NCBI RefSeq assembly: GCF_001636695.1
Contig: NZ_LGEL01000008.1
Span: 124,001-188,000, forward strand
Reading direction: 5' to 3'
From: Pedobacter panaciterrae
Lineage (GTDB): Bacteria; Bacteroidota; Bacteroidia; Sphingobacteriales; Sphingobacteriaceae
DNA: 64,000 bases
Shown here: positions 51,684 through 61,286 of the stretch, in pieces
How positions within the stretch are numbered: the first letter of the stretch is position 1
Layout: each line of letters starts with the position of its first letter
Position numbers and translations under genes: made by a program
The notes under the pieces: model-generated
Told to the model about the DNA's origin: nothing
Database searches by the model: none
What the model saw: only the letters and a program-made list of their open reading frames with translations

Positions 51684-52505
51684 TTAAATAGCAAAGTTTC
51701 CAGGGCGGAAATCGCGGGGGGTAATATCCAGAAATCTTTTGAACGTTTTTATCAGGTGCATCTGATCATAATAGTTGAACTCATAAGCTATATTCGTCCA
51801 GTTTTTATCAGGAAAATCAATTCTATGACGCAGCAGTTTTTCAAAACGAACCATACTGCTGTATAACTTTGGAGTAGTGCCAATTTCTTTCGCGAAATTG
51901 CGTTCCAGCTGCCTTTCGGACAAACATAAATCAGGCAAAAAAGGGCCGATATTTGCTGTGGAATTGTTGGTAAGGATCAAATCTGCCATTTGGTCTACCG
52001 CTTTTGAGGGATAAATTTTGCAGTGTTTTAATGACATTTGTAGTAGATAAGGCTCTACTACTGCTATACATTGATTAATGGTATTACAAGGCATCAACCT
52101 TTCGGTTATTTCTTTAAAGATATTGGTAAACAAAAGTTGTCCATCTACAGCCTGATTACAAAAGTGATTTGCAGGGATACCCAGCAGCCTATACAAGCCG
52201 GCAGGCTTAAACTTTATTGTGAAAGAAACAAAATGACCTTTAATTGAAATGGTGTATTTCTTGTGAGTACGCGGACCGCGAATGGTACATCGGGTAAAAG
52301 GTTCTACCTGATTAGAATTACAATCGATAGTTTCGAAGTGATCTCCCAAAAAGAAATCAATAGAGCCCAGTACACGTAAAGGCATTGCTTTAATTACCGG
52401 CTGATTGTTCGATACTGCAAGTATCCTAAACACATATTCAGATACGAAAGCTTTTAATGCTTCAGCTGGAGCCATTTTTTTTACAACTGAGTTGGGCGTA
52501 TCCAT
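51684..52505 (-). CDS. AraC-family regulator (DUF6597-type N-terminus)
   Basis: 273 residues. N-terminal beta-rich sensing domain (about 1-150, with SIKGHFVSFTIKFKPAGLYRLLG, shown here as FTIKFKPAGLYRLLG) and C-terminal AraC HTH (about 170-268): LSERQLERNFAKEIGTTPK, FNYYDQMHLIKTFKRFLDITP. The ligand is unknown. Not in an operon with neighbours; the 258-base gap upstream has a strong hairpin. Confidence 0.88.
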   Translation of the reverse strand: MDTPNSVVKKMAPAEALKAFVSEYVFRILAVSNNQPVIKAMPLRVLGSIDFFLGDHFETIDCNSNQVEPFTRCTIRGPRTHKKYTISIKGHFVSFTIKFKPAGLYRLLGIPANHFCNQAVDGQLLFTNIFKEITERLMPCNTINQCIAVVEPYLLQMSLKHCKIYPSKAVDQMADLILTNNSTANIGPFLPDLCLSERQLERNFAKEIGTTPKLYSSMVRFEKLLRHRIDFPDKNWTNIAYEFNYYDQMHLIKTFKRFLDITPRDFRPGNFAI

Positions 52506-52620
52506 TCCTAGACAATATTGGGTTAATTAAAGTTAAGCATTTTTATATTGTTATTGGTTGGAACTGAAAAAGTTATAACTCTGGCTTGCACTGAAAGTAG
52601 ATTGACTGCAGATTGCTTTG

Positions 52621-52661
52621 AGACTTCTTCGGAAAAAAGCATCCTTTTCCCGAAGAAGTCT
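52621..52661. other. Strong intergenic hairpin between AraC and DUF4271 genes
   Basis: AGACTTCTTCGG (52621-52632) pairs perfectly with CCGAAGAAGTCT (52650-52661). Inside, AAAA and TTTT can extend the stem by four pairs past a bulged C. The loop is short. No coding capacity nearby and no downstream T-run, so it could be a small RNA element or REP-like unit. Confidence 0.45.
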
Positions 52662-52750
52662 GCTTCCAGTGTGCTTTCTTTGTGCTCGTTGGTTTATATC
52701 AGGTTAGTTTCATTAGAGATTGACTTGGCATGATCTTCAAAAGTTTTATC

Positions 52751-52758
52751 TAAATTTG
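52751..52758 (+). promoter_or_regulatory. -7 element before DUF4271 gene
   Basis: TAAATTTG fits TAnnTTTG exactly and ends five bases before ATG 52764, so the transcript would be leaderless. A TTG at 52725-52727 lies 23 bases upstream, slightly far for a -33 element. Confidence 0.4.
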
Positions 52759-52763
52759 GAGCA

Positions 52764-53744
52764 ATGAATTTGAGTCGTGTTATTCTTGTTGTCTCCCTAT
52801 TTTTTACTTTGAGCTATAGCCAGGCTAATGCACAAATATTGCCGGAGACTGTAGATAGTGTTGCAGCAATAAATACTTATACACGTAAATTCGTAAAAGA
52901 TCCGATCTTTCTTGCTCGCCAGCAGTTTGTTACAGACTCTATAATGAGACATAGCTGGCTTTTTCCTGATTCGATGATCCATAAACACATGATTATGGAT
53001 AGTATAATTAAGGCCAATGTTGTTGGCCGCTCTAATCTGCTCACAAGATATAAAGAGCTTACCACAATGAAGGTTAGTAAGTACAGGTTGGGTAAGCCAG
53101 TACCGAAGGGCTCGGTCTGGGTTCCTGCAGTAGTAGCATTGTTGTTGGTGTTGTTTGCCGTGTTAAAAATATCCTTTAACAAGCAGTTACAAACAATTGT
53201 ACAATCCTTTTTTAGTAACAGGGTTTTGAACAATTTAAATAAGGAAGATAATCTGTTTACATCCTGGCCATTTTTACTTTTATTTGTCCAGTTTGGATTT
53301 ACCATTGGGATGTTTTTTTACCTCGTTTCGGGCTTTTATCACATCTCTTTTCCCGGTACAGGCTTTCAGTTTTACCTGAGTATTTCAATCCTTATTGTGG
53401 TTTTATACATAATGAAAATTGTTATTTTAAGGATATTAGGGTACCTTTTTAACATTCAGAAGCCGATTAATGAATATGTTACAATATTATATTTGAGTTA
53501 TTTTAACCTCTCTTTAATCTTCATTCCATTGGTTATAGCGTTCGCATTATCACCCTTAAAGTATGGGCCATACTATATTGCGATCTCTTTTATACTGCTG
53601 GGCGTGATCTTCGCTTTTCAATTCATAAGGGCAGGAGTTAACATTTTATCTCATCATCGATTTTCAAAAGTCTATTTGTTTTTGTACTTTTGTGCCCTCG
53701 AAATTTGCCCTATATTAATTTTAATCAAGGCAATAGGATTATAA
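52764..53744 (+). CDS. DUF4271 family membrane protein
   Basis: 326 residues. Signal peptide (about 1-24, ending ANAQ), a soluble part (25-110), then about seven helices (110-322). This matches DUF4271, a Bacteroidota family that often precedes hemD, as here. Function unknown. The 16-base gap to the hemD gene suggests co-transcription. Confidence 0.85.
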   Translation: MNLSRVILVVSLFFTLSYSQANAQILPETVDSVAAINTYTRKFVKDPIFLARQQFVTDSIMRHSWLFPDSMIHKHMIMDSIIKANVVGRSNLLTRYKELTTMKVSKYRLGKPVPKGSVWVPAVVALLLVLFAVLKISFNKQLQTIVQSFFSNRVLNNLNKEDNLFTSWPFLLLFVQFGFTIGMFFYLVSGFYHISFPGTGFQFYLSISILIVVLYIMKIVILRILGYLFNIQKPINEYVTILYLSYFNLSLIFIPLVIAFALSPLKYGPYYIAISFILLGVIFAFQFIRAGVNILSHHRFSKVYLFLYFCALEICPILILIKAIGL

Positions 53745-53760
53745 CCGTGTAATTTGTAAA

Positions 53761-54531
53761 ATGCAAGAAAAGACAGAAGATAGGTTGCGTAAGGTAAAGA
53801 GTATATTAATAACATTACCGAAACCAGAAACAGAGAAATCTCCATACTTTGATTTGGCAAAAAAGTACAATTTGAAAATTGATTTTAGGTCATTTATTCA
53901 CGTTGAAGGAGTACCTGCCAGGGATTTTAGAAAGGATAAAATTACATTAAGTGATTTTACCTCGGTGGTATTTACCAGCAGAAACGCTGTTGATCATTTT
54001 TTCAGAATTTGTGAAGAAATGAGATATGAGGTTCCTGCCGATCTGAAGTATTTTTGTATTTCAGAATCTACTGCTCTATATCTACAGAAATACATTCAGT
54101 ACAGAAAACGTAAGATCTTTTTCGGAAAGCAAACTGCTGCAGATTTAGCTGAGGTGTTGAAAAAACACGCCAGTGAGAAATTCCTTTATCCTTGCTCTGA
54201 TGTAGCTACTGAGGACACTATGAATTTCCTACAGAAGAATGGCTACGATTTTACTCCGGCAGTATTATTTAAAACAGTTGTTTCAGATCTTTCAGATCTG
54301 GCTGAAGTTTTTTATGATGTGATCGGGTTCTTTAGTCCGTCAAGTATTCAGTCGTTGTTTACCAACTTCCCTGAATTTAAACAAAACAATACTCGCATAG
54401 CCGCTTTTGGAGTAAATACTCATAAAGCTGTTAAAGATGCAGGTCTTATTGTAGATATTGCTGCTCCTTCACCAGAGGCTCCTTCTATGATTATGGCTAT
54501 AGAGAATTATATTAAAAAGTCTAACAAATAA
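53761..54531 (+). CDS. hemD: Uroporphyrinogen-III synthase
   Basis: 256 residues. HemD closes hydroxymethylbilane into uroporphyrinogen III, feeding heme synthesis. Two-domain alpha/beta layout: KSILITLPKPETEKSPYF, SVVFTSRNAVDHFF, FCISESTALYL and FFSPSSIQSLF; the latter serine-rich block is typical. HemD is poorly conserved, so the assignment rests on fold pattern and on context. It supplies heme for the oxidase and cytochromes. Confidence 0.85.
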   Translation: MQEKTEDRLRKVKSILITLPKPETEKSPYFDLAKKYNLKIDFRSFIHVEGVPARDFRKDKITLSDFTSVVFTSRNAVDHFFRICEEMRYEVPADLKYFCISESTALYLQKYIQYRKRKIFFGKQTAADLAEVLKKHASEKFLYPCSDVATEDTMNFLQKNGYDFTPAVLFKTVVSDLSDLAEVFYDVIGFFSPSSIQSLFTNFPEFKQNNTRIAAFGVNTHKAVKDAGLIVDIAAPSPEAPSMIMAIENYIKKSNK

Positions 54532-54554
54532 AACTTAACACAGGGTTGAGTTTT
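54530..54554 (+). terminator. Weak terminator after hemD
   Basis: AAAACTTAA (54530-54538) and TTGAGTTTT (54546-54554), a 9-bp A/T-rich stem with one wobble, then ATTTCTTT. Weak but placed directly after the hemD stop. Confidence 0.3.
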
Positions 54555-54619
54555 ATTTCTTTAAAGTGTAATTACTATGTTCATTTGCACTTAATTCTGT
54601 TCATTTTAGCCTTTAAGCA

Positions 54620-54627
54620 TATTTTTG
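54620..54627 (+). promoter_or_regulatory. -7 element of gldKLMN operon
   Basis: TATTTTTG fits TAnnTTTG, 64 bases before the gldK start at 54692. It is the best promoter candidate in the 160-base gap after hemD. Confidence 0.4.
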
Positions 54628-54691
54628 CCCCTAAGAATTGTATATATCAATCATTATTGATAAAATTGTTAGGAAATTGCTTGATGCTAAT

Positions 54692-56059
54692 ATGAGAAAC
54701 AGATACTTATTAGGTTTTTTTATTGTTACAATATTACTTTCCAGTTGCGGAAAGGGAGGCCAGGGAGAACTGGTTGGAGTATACAATAAAAAATTCAGAA
54801 ATAATAGGGTTCCCTTGGGTATGGTATATATACCTCCCGGCAGAACCCTTATAGGTATATCTGATGAGGACATCAATAACTCTCAGAGCTCGCCTAGTAA
54901 AATGACTTCTTTTAGTGCTTTTTTTATGGATCAGACTGAGATTACCAATGCCGAATACAGGCAGTTTGTAAACTGGGTCAGAGATTCAATAGCAGTAACA
55001 TCTTTAGGCCCATCCGGTGCTCCAGCTTATTTTCAGGCTCAGCCGCAAGGTCCGGCAGGATCAACTCCTCTTGGTGGAACAAGGAATATTGACTGGAGAA
55101 AAGTTGGTAACGGTTCGCAATTATGGAGTAATAAAAGCGGTGGATATGGTAGCAAACTGACTGACATGTACTACAGCGGAGCTGATGCCATTCCCGGTAG
55201 AAATGAAATTGATATAAGAAAATTAAGATATGCCTACAGCTATGTAAGTACCGATCTGGCTGCCGAAGGTAGAAATGATCCTTCTAAAAAGAGACAGGAT
55301 TTTATTGTTACCTATACTGATTTGCCTGATCCATCTAATCCGAACCATCATCCATCTATTGCGGTTTATCCTGATACGATGGTATGGAAGGTAGATTATT
55401 CTTATTCGCAGAACGACCCAATGGTTAAAACTTATTTTAACCACCCGTCTTATGACGATTACCCTGTAGTTGGCGTAAACTGGGAACAGGCATCGGCATT
55501 TTGTGTATGGCGTACACGCTTCTATGAATCTGTTGCTGTTGCCAGAAAACAGCCACTTAATGCCAGACCTGAATATCAATTGCCAAGTGATGCTCAGTTT
55601 GAATATGCTGCCAGAGGTGGTAATGTGAAAACGAAATATCCATGGGGAGGCCCATATGTGCGTAATACCAAAGGATGTATGCAGGCTAACTTTAAAGTTG
55701 GACGTGGAAACTACTCTGATGATGGTGGTCTGTATACCGTAAATGTAAAATCTTATTTCCCGAATGATTACGGGTTATACAATATGGCTGGTAATGTTGC
55801 AGAGTGGACGATAACCGCTTACAACCCATCGGCTGCCCCAATGCTACACGATTTTAATCCTAACTTTACTTATGTAGCCAAAACTTCTGACAGCAAATAC
55901 AAAAAACGTAAGGTTGTAAGAGGCGGCTCATGGAAAGATATAGGCTTTTTCCTCCAAAACTCTGTTGGTACTTATGAGTATCAGGACGAAGCAAGATCTT
56001 ATATTGGTTTCAGATGTATTTCTGCATATCCTGGAACTGATATTTCTTACAAAAACTAA
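54692..56059 (+). CDS. gldK: Type IX secretion/gliding lipoprotein GldK (PorK)
   Basis: About 455 residues from ATG 54692; the longer frame from TTG 54638 adds 18 residues before the lipoprotein signal (VTILLSSCG, Cys20). Formylglycine-generating-enzyme-like (SUMF1) domain throughout: GMVYIPPGRTLIG, TEITNAEYRQFVNWV, VGVNWEQASAFCVWRTRF, AQFEYAARGG, YNMAGNVAEWTITAYN and RKVVRGGSWKDIGF. GldK forms the periplasmic ring with GldN under the outer membrane. First of four genes in canonical order K-L-M-N. Confidence 0.93.
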   Translation: MRNRYLLGFFIVTILLSSCGKGGQGELVGVYNKKFRNNRVPLGMVYIPPGRTLIGISDEDINNSQSSPSKMTSFSAFFMDQTEITNAEYRQFVNWVRDSIAVTSLGPSGAPAYFQAQPQGPAGSTPLGGTRNIDWRKVGNGSQLWSNKSGGYGSKLTDMYYSGADAIPGRNEIDIRKLRYAYSYVSTDLAAEGRNDPSKKRQDFIVTYTDLPDPSNPNHHPSIAVYPDTMVWKVDYSYSQNDPMVKTYFNHPSYDDYPVVGVNWEQASAFCVWRTRFYESVAVARKQPLNARPEYQLPSDAQFEYAARGGNVKTKYPWGGPYVRNTKGCMQANFKVGRGNYSDDGGLYTVNVKSYFPNDYGLYNMAGNVAEWTITAYNPSAAPMLHDFNPNFTYVAKTSDSKYKKRKVVRGGSWKDIGFFLQNSVGTYEYQDEARSYIGFRCISAYPGTDISYKN

Positions 56060-56103
56060 TAAACCAATAAAACCCAAAAATCGAAAATCCTTATTTTAAT
56101 AAA

Positions 56104-56916
56104 ATGGCAGCAAATAGAAAATTTGATAAGATGCACTTAGCTATATCGCTTGGTGCTAGTGTGGTAATTCTTGGAGCACTTTTCAAAATCCTTCACCTCG
56201 GTGGTGTTTGGGGTAATTATATGATTGGTGCCGGATTAGGGGTAGAGGCAATTCTTTTTGCGCTAACCGGATTTATTCAACCTGACCCGGAACCGGCATG
56301 GGAAAGAGTTTATCCTGAATTAAGAGACGATTTTGATGGCGAACTGCCAAAAGCATCGGCTAGACCGGTTGCTGCACCTGTTGCAAATTTTTCTTCAACT
56401 GCAGCTCTTGATAAGATGCTTGTAGACGCTAAAATTGGTCCTGAACTGATTGAAAGCCTGGGTACAGGCTTGCGTACGTTTGGTGATAAAGTTGCTGCTA
56501 TATCTAATGTGGCTGATGCTTCAAGCGCAACAGCTGAATTTACAGGTAAAATAAAGGGTGCATCTGCGAGCTTTGATAATTTAAGTAATGCTTTTGAAAA
56601 AGCTACTTCTCAATTGGTTGAAATGGGAGAAAGCAATGTTGCTTCTAAATCTTACCATGAGCAGGTAAATACATTGGCTAAAAACTTATCGGCTTTAAAT
56701 GCTGTATATGAATTAGAACTTCAGGATTCAAGTGCTCACTTGAAATCTATGAATAAGTTTTACCAGAACTTATCGCTTACTATGAACAACTTTAATGAAT
56801 CAATGGAAGATTCTAAACAGTTTAAAGATGAAGTAGGTAAACTGGCTAAAAATCTGGCATCTTTGAATGCTATTTATGGCAATATGTTATCTGCTATGAA
56901 CCAGCCACGCGGATAA
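56104..56916 (+). CDS. gldL: Type IX secretion motor protein GldL (PorL)
   Basis: 270 residues. Two N-terminal helices (about 12-32 and 38-58: LAISLGASVVILGALFKILH, GNYMIGAGLGVEAILFALTG). The second carries the Glu that is linked to proton flow in GldL. A long cytoplasmic coiled-coil tail follows, with a repeated LAKNLSALNAVY / LAKNLASLNAIY unit. GldL and GldM form the proton-driven motor. 44 bases after gldK. Confidence 0.93.
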   Translation: MAANRKFDKMHLAISLGASVVILGALFKILHLGGVWGNYMIGAGLGVEAILFALTGFIQPDPEPAWERVYPELRDDFDGELPKASARPVAAPVANFSSTAALDKMLVDAKIGPELIESLGTGLRTFGDKVAAISNVADASSATAEFTGKIKGASASFDNLSNAFEKATSQLVEMGESNVASKSYHEQVNTLAKNLSALNAVYELELQDSSAHLKSMNKFYQNLSLTMNNFNESMEDSKQFKDEVGKLAKNLASLNAIYGNMLSAMNQPRG

Positions 56917-56962
56917 TTAGTAATTATTTTATTTATTAATTAACCAAACAGATCTATTTAGA

Positions 56963-58501
56963 ATGGCCGGAGGAAAACAGACAACGAGACAGAAGATGAT
57001 CAATATCATGTATTTGGTATTGTTAGCTATGCTCGCCCTAAACGTATCAGATACTATATTAAATGCTTTTAAAAATATCAATGATAGTTTAGCTAGCTCA
57101 AAAACCAATGTAAGCACAAGTGTTGATCAATTATTTGCATCATTTCAAAATACAAAATTAAAAGATGAGCCTGCAAGGGCTCAGCCGATATGGGAAAAAG
57201 CCAATAAAGCCAAAGCATATGCTGATGAGTTGAACAACTATGTGCAAAAATTGAAAGATCAGTTTAATGTTGCAGGTAAAGGTATTGATGAAGAAACAGG
57301 AGATCTTGTTGAAAGGGCAAACCTTGATATTGCACAAGGCATTATGATTAATCAGAAAGAGGGTCAGAAGCTTAAAGTTAAGATCAATGATACCCGTGAG
57401 AAATTAATTGGCCTGTTGGATGAAAAAGACCGTGCAGGAGTAACTTTTACGCTTGAAGCCAAAGACGCTGAGAAAAATATAAACGGTAATAAAAAGTGGG
57501 AGGATATTAATTTTGGCGAAGGTACTCCACTTACTGCTGCAAATACAATTTTAACGAAGATACAATCTGATGTTAAAAATGCGGAAGCTGAAGTTGTTAA
57601 GAAATTATTCGGGAACATGGATAAAGCACTTGTGAATTTAGATAAGTTTGAGGCTGTTGCTGTAGCTCCAAGTTCATATGTGGTACAAGGCCAGCCGTAT
57701 ACTGCTCAGGTTTTTTTAACTGCCAGTGATTCTAGGTCTAATCCTGAAATTTCCGTTGGTGGAAGTGCATTAGCGGTTAAGGAAGGGAAAGGAACTTATT
57801 CGGGTAGTACTGGAAGTGTTGGGGTTTTTAGATGGAAAGGTATCATCCGTGTTAGGCAAACTGACGGACAGATTAAGGAATACCCTACTGCCGAGCAAAG
57901 CTATCAGGTTGCTAAGCCTTCTGCAACGGTATCGCCAGATAAAATGAATGTTATTTATGCAGGTATTCCTAACCCATTTTCGGTTTCTGCAGCAGGTTTT
58001 CCTTTAGAAAGTGTTCATGCTTCTATTTCAGGAGGATCTATTTCTGGAAGTAATGGAAAATATACCGTTAATGTTGACGGTGGACAAGTTGGTAAGACAT
58101 TGAATATAAATGTTTCGGCAACTAATGCCGGTAAAACATTAAATCTGGGTTCTCAGCAATTCAGAGTTAAAGGTTTGCCTACACCTAGGGCATATATTAA
58201 AGGAAAATCCGGAGGGAATGTTCCTTTGGAATGGTTAGAAAGTGCTGGTGGAATTGAAACACAGCTCGAAGATTTCGTTTTCGATGTTAAATTCAGAGTG
58301 ATCAGATTTTCTGCTACCTTTATTAATCCTAAAGCTGATGCTGTTACTATTCCATGTAATGGAGGTGGTTTTAACGGACAGATTAAAGGGGCTTTAAATT
58401 CCATTAAACCCAATGCAACAGTTATTTTTAAGGATATTGTTTGCGAAGGACCTGATGGAAAACAGAAAGTTTTAGATGGAATTACATTTGTAGCAAAATA
58501 G
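56963..58501 (+). CDS. gldM: Type IX secretion motor protein GldM (PorM)
   Basis: 512 residues. One N-terminal helix (about 14-34, MINIMYLVLLAMLALNVSDT) with the start MAGGKQTTRQK typical of GldM, then a helical bundle (about 60-225) and three beta-sandwich periplasmic domains (about 225-510). It spans the periplasm from the GldL motor to the GldK/GldN ring. 46 bases after gldL. Confidence 0.93.
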   Translation: MAGGKQTTRQKMINIMYLVLLAMLALNVSDTILNAFKNINDSLASSKTNVSTSVDQLFASFQNTKLKDEPARAQPIWEKANKAKAYADELNNYVQKLKDQFNVAGKGIDEETGDLVERANLDIAQGIMINQKEGQKLKVKINDTREKLIGLLDEKDRAGVTFTLEAKDAEKNINGNKKWEDINFGEGTPLTAANTILTKIQSDVKNAEAEVVKKLFGNMDKALVNLDKFEAVAVAPSSYVVQGQPYTAQVFLTASDSRSNPEISVGGSALAVKEGKGTYSGSTGSVGVFRWKGIIRVRQTDGQIKEYPTAEQSYQVAKPSATVSPDKMNVIYAGIPNPFSVSAAGFPLESVHASISGGSISGSNGKYTVNVDGGQVGKTLNINVSATNAGKTLNLGSQQFRVKGLPTPRAYIKGKSGGNVPLEWLESAGGIETQLEDFVFDVKFRVIRFSATFINPKADAVTIPCNGGGFNGQIKGALNSIKPNATVIFKDIVCEGPDGKQKVLDGITFVAK

Positions 58502-58507
58502 AATATT

Positions 58508-59389
58508 ATGAAAAAGGTCTTAGGTATTGTTGCATTATTGTTGTTAAGTATTGGTGCTTTTGCACAGGTTCCTTCAGCTCCGGCTAAAGTGGATTCACTT
58601 AAGAAAACTAAGATTAAAACCCCTCCAAGAGATGGGTTTGCTGTGCGAAAAGATATCGATAGTAATGTAATGGTTCCATATGCTGATGTTAGAGAAGAGG
58701 ATGTTTATTATGCCAAAAGAATTTGGCGCGAAATTGATTTAAGAGACACCATTAACTCAGTTCTTAAAGCTGAGGATTCTAAATTAATTGATGTATTGTT
58801 AGAGGCTATAGGAAATGAAGAACTAACGGTATATTCTAATAAGGATACCACAGCAGGAAAGGTTCTTGATGATAATGATTCATTCAGGATTGCTTTGACT
58901 GCTCAGGAAGCTTTGCAAAACGCCAGAGGTGTAAGTGAAGGTGTTGCTGATTCTACAACCGGCAAAATTGCTGAACCATCTTTAAGAAGATTAAGATCTG
59001 ATGAATTTTTAAAATACAGAATAAAAGAAGACTGGATTTTGGATTCTAAGCGCTCTGTCTTTGAACCAAGGATAGTTGGTATTGCCCCAATGAAAGAGAT
59101 TGAAGGGCACTGGCAACCGGTATTTTGGGTTTATTATGACGATGCCCGTGAGTTGCTAAGTAAAAAACGTCTCGTCAATCCTGGTAATGATGCTTCTACG
59201 TTAACTTTTGATGACTTCTTTGTTAGAAGGTTATTCTCTAGTTATGTAGTTAAAGAAACTAATCCAGGGAATAAGAATATTTCGGATATGCTAGGGCTTA
59301 CCGATCCTAAAGATCCAAGAAAACTTTATGAGTCTGAGCGAATAAAGAAATCGATCTCTGATTTTGAACAGAGCCTTTGGGAATATTAG
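58508..59389 (+). CDS. gldN: Type IX secretion protein GldN (PorN)
   Basis: 293 residues with signal peptide (about 1-20, ending AFAQ). Family blocks: VREEDVYYAKRIWREIDLRD, EDWILDSKRSVFEPRIVGIAP and FWVYYDDARELLSKKRLVN, SVFE-type ring contacts. Forms the periplasmic ring with GldK. Six bases after gldM, last of the operon. Convergent with uvrC. Confidence 0.93.
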   Translation: MKKVLGIVALLLLSIGAFAQVPSAPAKVDSLKKTKIKTPPRDGFAVRKDIDSNVMVPYADVREEDVYYAKRIWREIDLRDTINSVLKAEDSKLIDVLLEAIGNEELTVYSNKDTTAGKVLDDNDSFRIALTAQEALQNARGVSEGVADSTTGKIAEPSLRRLRSDEFLKYRIKEDWILDSKRSVFEPRIVGIAPMKEIEGHWQPVFWVYYDDARELLSKKRLVNPGNDASTLTFDDFFVRRLFSSYVVKETNPGNKNISDMLGLTDPKDPRKLYESERIKKSISDFEQSLWEY

Positions 59390-59416
59390 AAAGGATTTTG
59401 TGTTAGCTTTTTCGTA

Positions 59417-59452
59417 ATCTCCGACAGCACGAAATGACGTGCTGTCAGGGAT
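59417..59452. terminator. Hairpin between convergent gldN and uvrC
   Basis: GACAGCACG-aaatga-CGTGCTGTC, a 9-bp perfect stem extended by ATCTC/GGGAT with a mismatch and a wobble. It sits between convergent genes. No T-run follows; the CGAAATGACG core recalls the REP-like palindrome at 36051. Confidence 0.4.
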
Positions 59453-59466
59453 GGCGTGTTTACATC

Positions 59467-61263
59467 TTATTGTTTAAAGTGATTGAGCAGCGTTTGTACT
59501 TGTTTTTTATTCAATACAACCGCAAGCTCTGCTTCTGATACCTCTTTTATTTTCTTTACAGACTTAAAGTGTCTCAACAACTTATCAGCAGTTGCTTTGC
59601 CTATACCTTCTATCTGTTCCAGTTCTGTTTTAAGTGTACCCTGATCTCGTTTTTTCCTGTGGAAGGTAATGCCAAATCTGTGTGCCTCATCTCTTAGTTG
59701 TTGAATCACTTTTAGTGTCTCGGATTTTTTATCAAGGTAGAGCGGGTAGGAGTCTCCAGGATAATACAATTCTTCTAAACGCTTGGCAATTCCAATTACC
59801 GTGACCTTTTTGTCTATGCCAAGCTTCTTTAAGCTTGTTAATGCTGATGATAGCTGGCCTTTACCGCCGTCAATGATGATAAGTTGAGGCAATGTGCCCT
59901 CTTCTTCCAACATGCGCTTATATCGCCTGTAAACAGCTTCTTCCATTGTAGCGAAATCGTTAGGCCCTTCAACCGTTTTTACATTGAAGTGCCTGTAGTC
60001 CTTTTTTGATGGCTTGGCATCCTTAAAAACTACAATTGCCGATACTGGATACTGGCCCTGAAAGTTGGAGTTATCAAAGCACTCTATATGCTTTGGTAAT
60101 TGAGTTAATCTTAAATCCTTTTGCATTTGCGTTAGGATACGGTCTGTTCTTAAATCAGGATTAAGTTTTTCATACTGGTTTAACTTTTCTTTTTTGAAAA
60201 ACAATACGTTCTTTTGAGAGAGCTCTAGTAGTTTTTTCTTTTCGCCTAATTTGGGAACTGTAAACTTAAGATTGGTGTCCAGAAGTACAATGTCGAAAGG
60301 GACAATGATCTCTTTAGATGTACTATGAAATTTTGTTCTGAACTCTGTTATGGCAATGGTTAGTAATTCTTCATCGGTTTCATCTAATCTTTTCTTGATT
60401 TCAATGGTTTGCGTTTGAATAATACTGCCATTCATTACCTTCAGGTAATTTACAAAGGCGTACCGTTCATCTGAGGCTATACTTACTACATCAATGTTGG
60501 TAATGGCGCTGTTTACTACGGTCGACTTACTTTGATATTTTTCAAGCACCTGTAACTTCAGCTGGTATTGATGTGCATATTCGAAATTCAGCTGTTCAAC
60601 AGAATTTTTAATTACCTGCTTTACATCGCGGATTACATTTCCTATTTTTCCATTAAGGATGTCTTTAATCTCCTCTATACTGTTGTCGTAATCTTCATGT
60701 GTTTGATAAGCCTGACAAGGGCCTTTACAATTACCGATCTGGTATTCCAGGCAAACTTTAAATTTGCCGTCGATAATGTTTTTGTCTGTAAGTGGGAGAT
60801 TACAGGTACGCAGCGGGTATGTTTCTTTAATTAAATCCAGTATAGTATGCATCATGCCAACAGAAGCATAGGGGCCAAAATAGGTAGATCCATCTTTAAC
60901 CATTTTTCGGGTCCAGTATACACGTGGGAAGGCTTCCTTTTTGATGATGATCCATGGGTATGTTTTATCATCCTTAAGCATGATATTATACCTTGGCTGG
61001 TGCTTTTTTATCAGGCTGTTTTCAAGCAGCCATGCATCAATTTCCGTATCTACAATGGTAAAGGATATTTTTCTGATTTTGGAAACAAGTACTCTTGTTT
61101 TTCCGTTCATCTGATTATCCTTATTGAAATAGGATCCAACCCTGTTTCTTAGGTCTTTTGCCTTGCCAATATAAATGAGAGTGCCTTCGCTATCCCAAAA
61201 CTGGTATACGCCGGGTTTATGAGGAATATCACTAACCGCCTTTTTATGGTCAAAAGCACTCAT
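59467..61263 (-). CDS. uvrC: UvrABC nuclease subunit C
   Basis: 598 residues, normal length. N-terminal GIY-YIG nuclease (KPGVYQFWDSEGTLIYIGKA), Cys-rich segment CLEYQIGNCKGPCQ, UVR domain around residue 200, the RNase H-like nuclease domain (ECFDNSNFQGQYPVSAIVVF, IIDGGKGQLSSAL) and C-terminal helix-hairpin-helix (LEQIEGIGKATADKLLRHF). Makes the dual incisions in nucleotide excision repair. 23 bases after the penicillin-binding protein gene. Confidence 0.96.
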   Translation of the reverse strand: MSAFDHKKAVSDIPHKPGVYQFWDSEGTLIYIGKAKDLRNRVGSYFNKDNQMNGKTRVLVSKIRKISFTIVDTEIDAWLLENSLIKKHQPRYNIMLKDDKTYPWIIIKKEAFPRVYWTRKMVKDGSTYFGPYASVGMMHTILDLIKETYPLRTCNLPLTDKNIIDGKFKVCLEYQIGNCKGPCQAYQTHEDYDNSIEEIKDILNGKIGNVIRDVKQVIKNSVEQLNFEYAHQYQLKLQVLEKYQSKSTVVNSAITNIDVVSIASDERYAFVNYLKVMNGSIIQTQTIEIKKRLDETDEELLTIAITEFRTKFHSTSKEIIVPFDIVLLDTNLKFTVPKLGEKKKLLELSQKNVLFFKKEKLNQYEKLNPDLRTDRILTQMQKDLRLTQLPKHIECFDNSNFQGQYPVSAIVVFKDAKPSKKDYRHFNVKTVEGPNDFATMEEAVYRRYKRMLEEEGTLPQLIIIDGGKGQLSSALTSLKKLGIDKKVTVIGIAKRLEELYYPGDSYPLYLDKKSETLKVIQQLRDEAHRFGITFHRKKRDQGTLKTELEQIEGIGKATADKLLRHFKSVKKIKEVSEAELAVVLNKKQVQTLLNHFKQ

Positions 61264-61286
61264 TGAAATTAAATAGATTAAGTCGG

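Noticed and set aside
52877-53305. 142-residue minus-strand frame
   Set aside because: It lies wholly inside the DUF4271 gene on the other strand and has no recognisable domain or signal.
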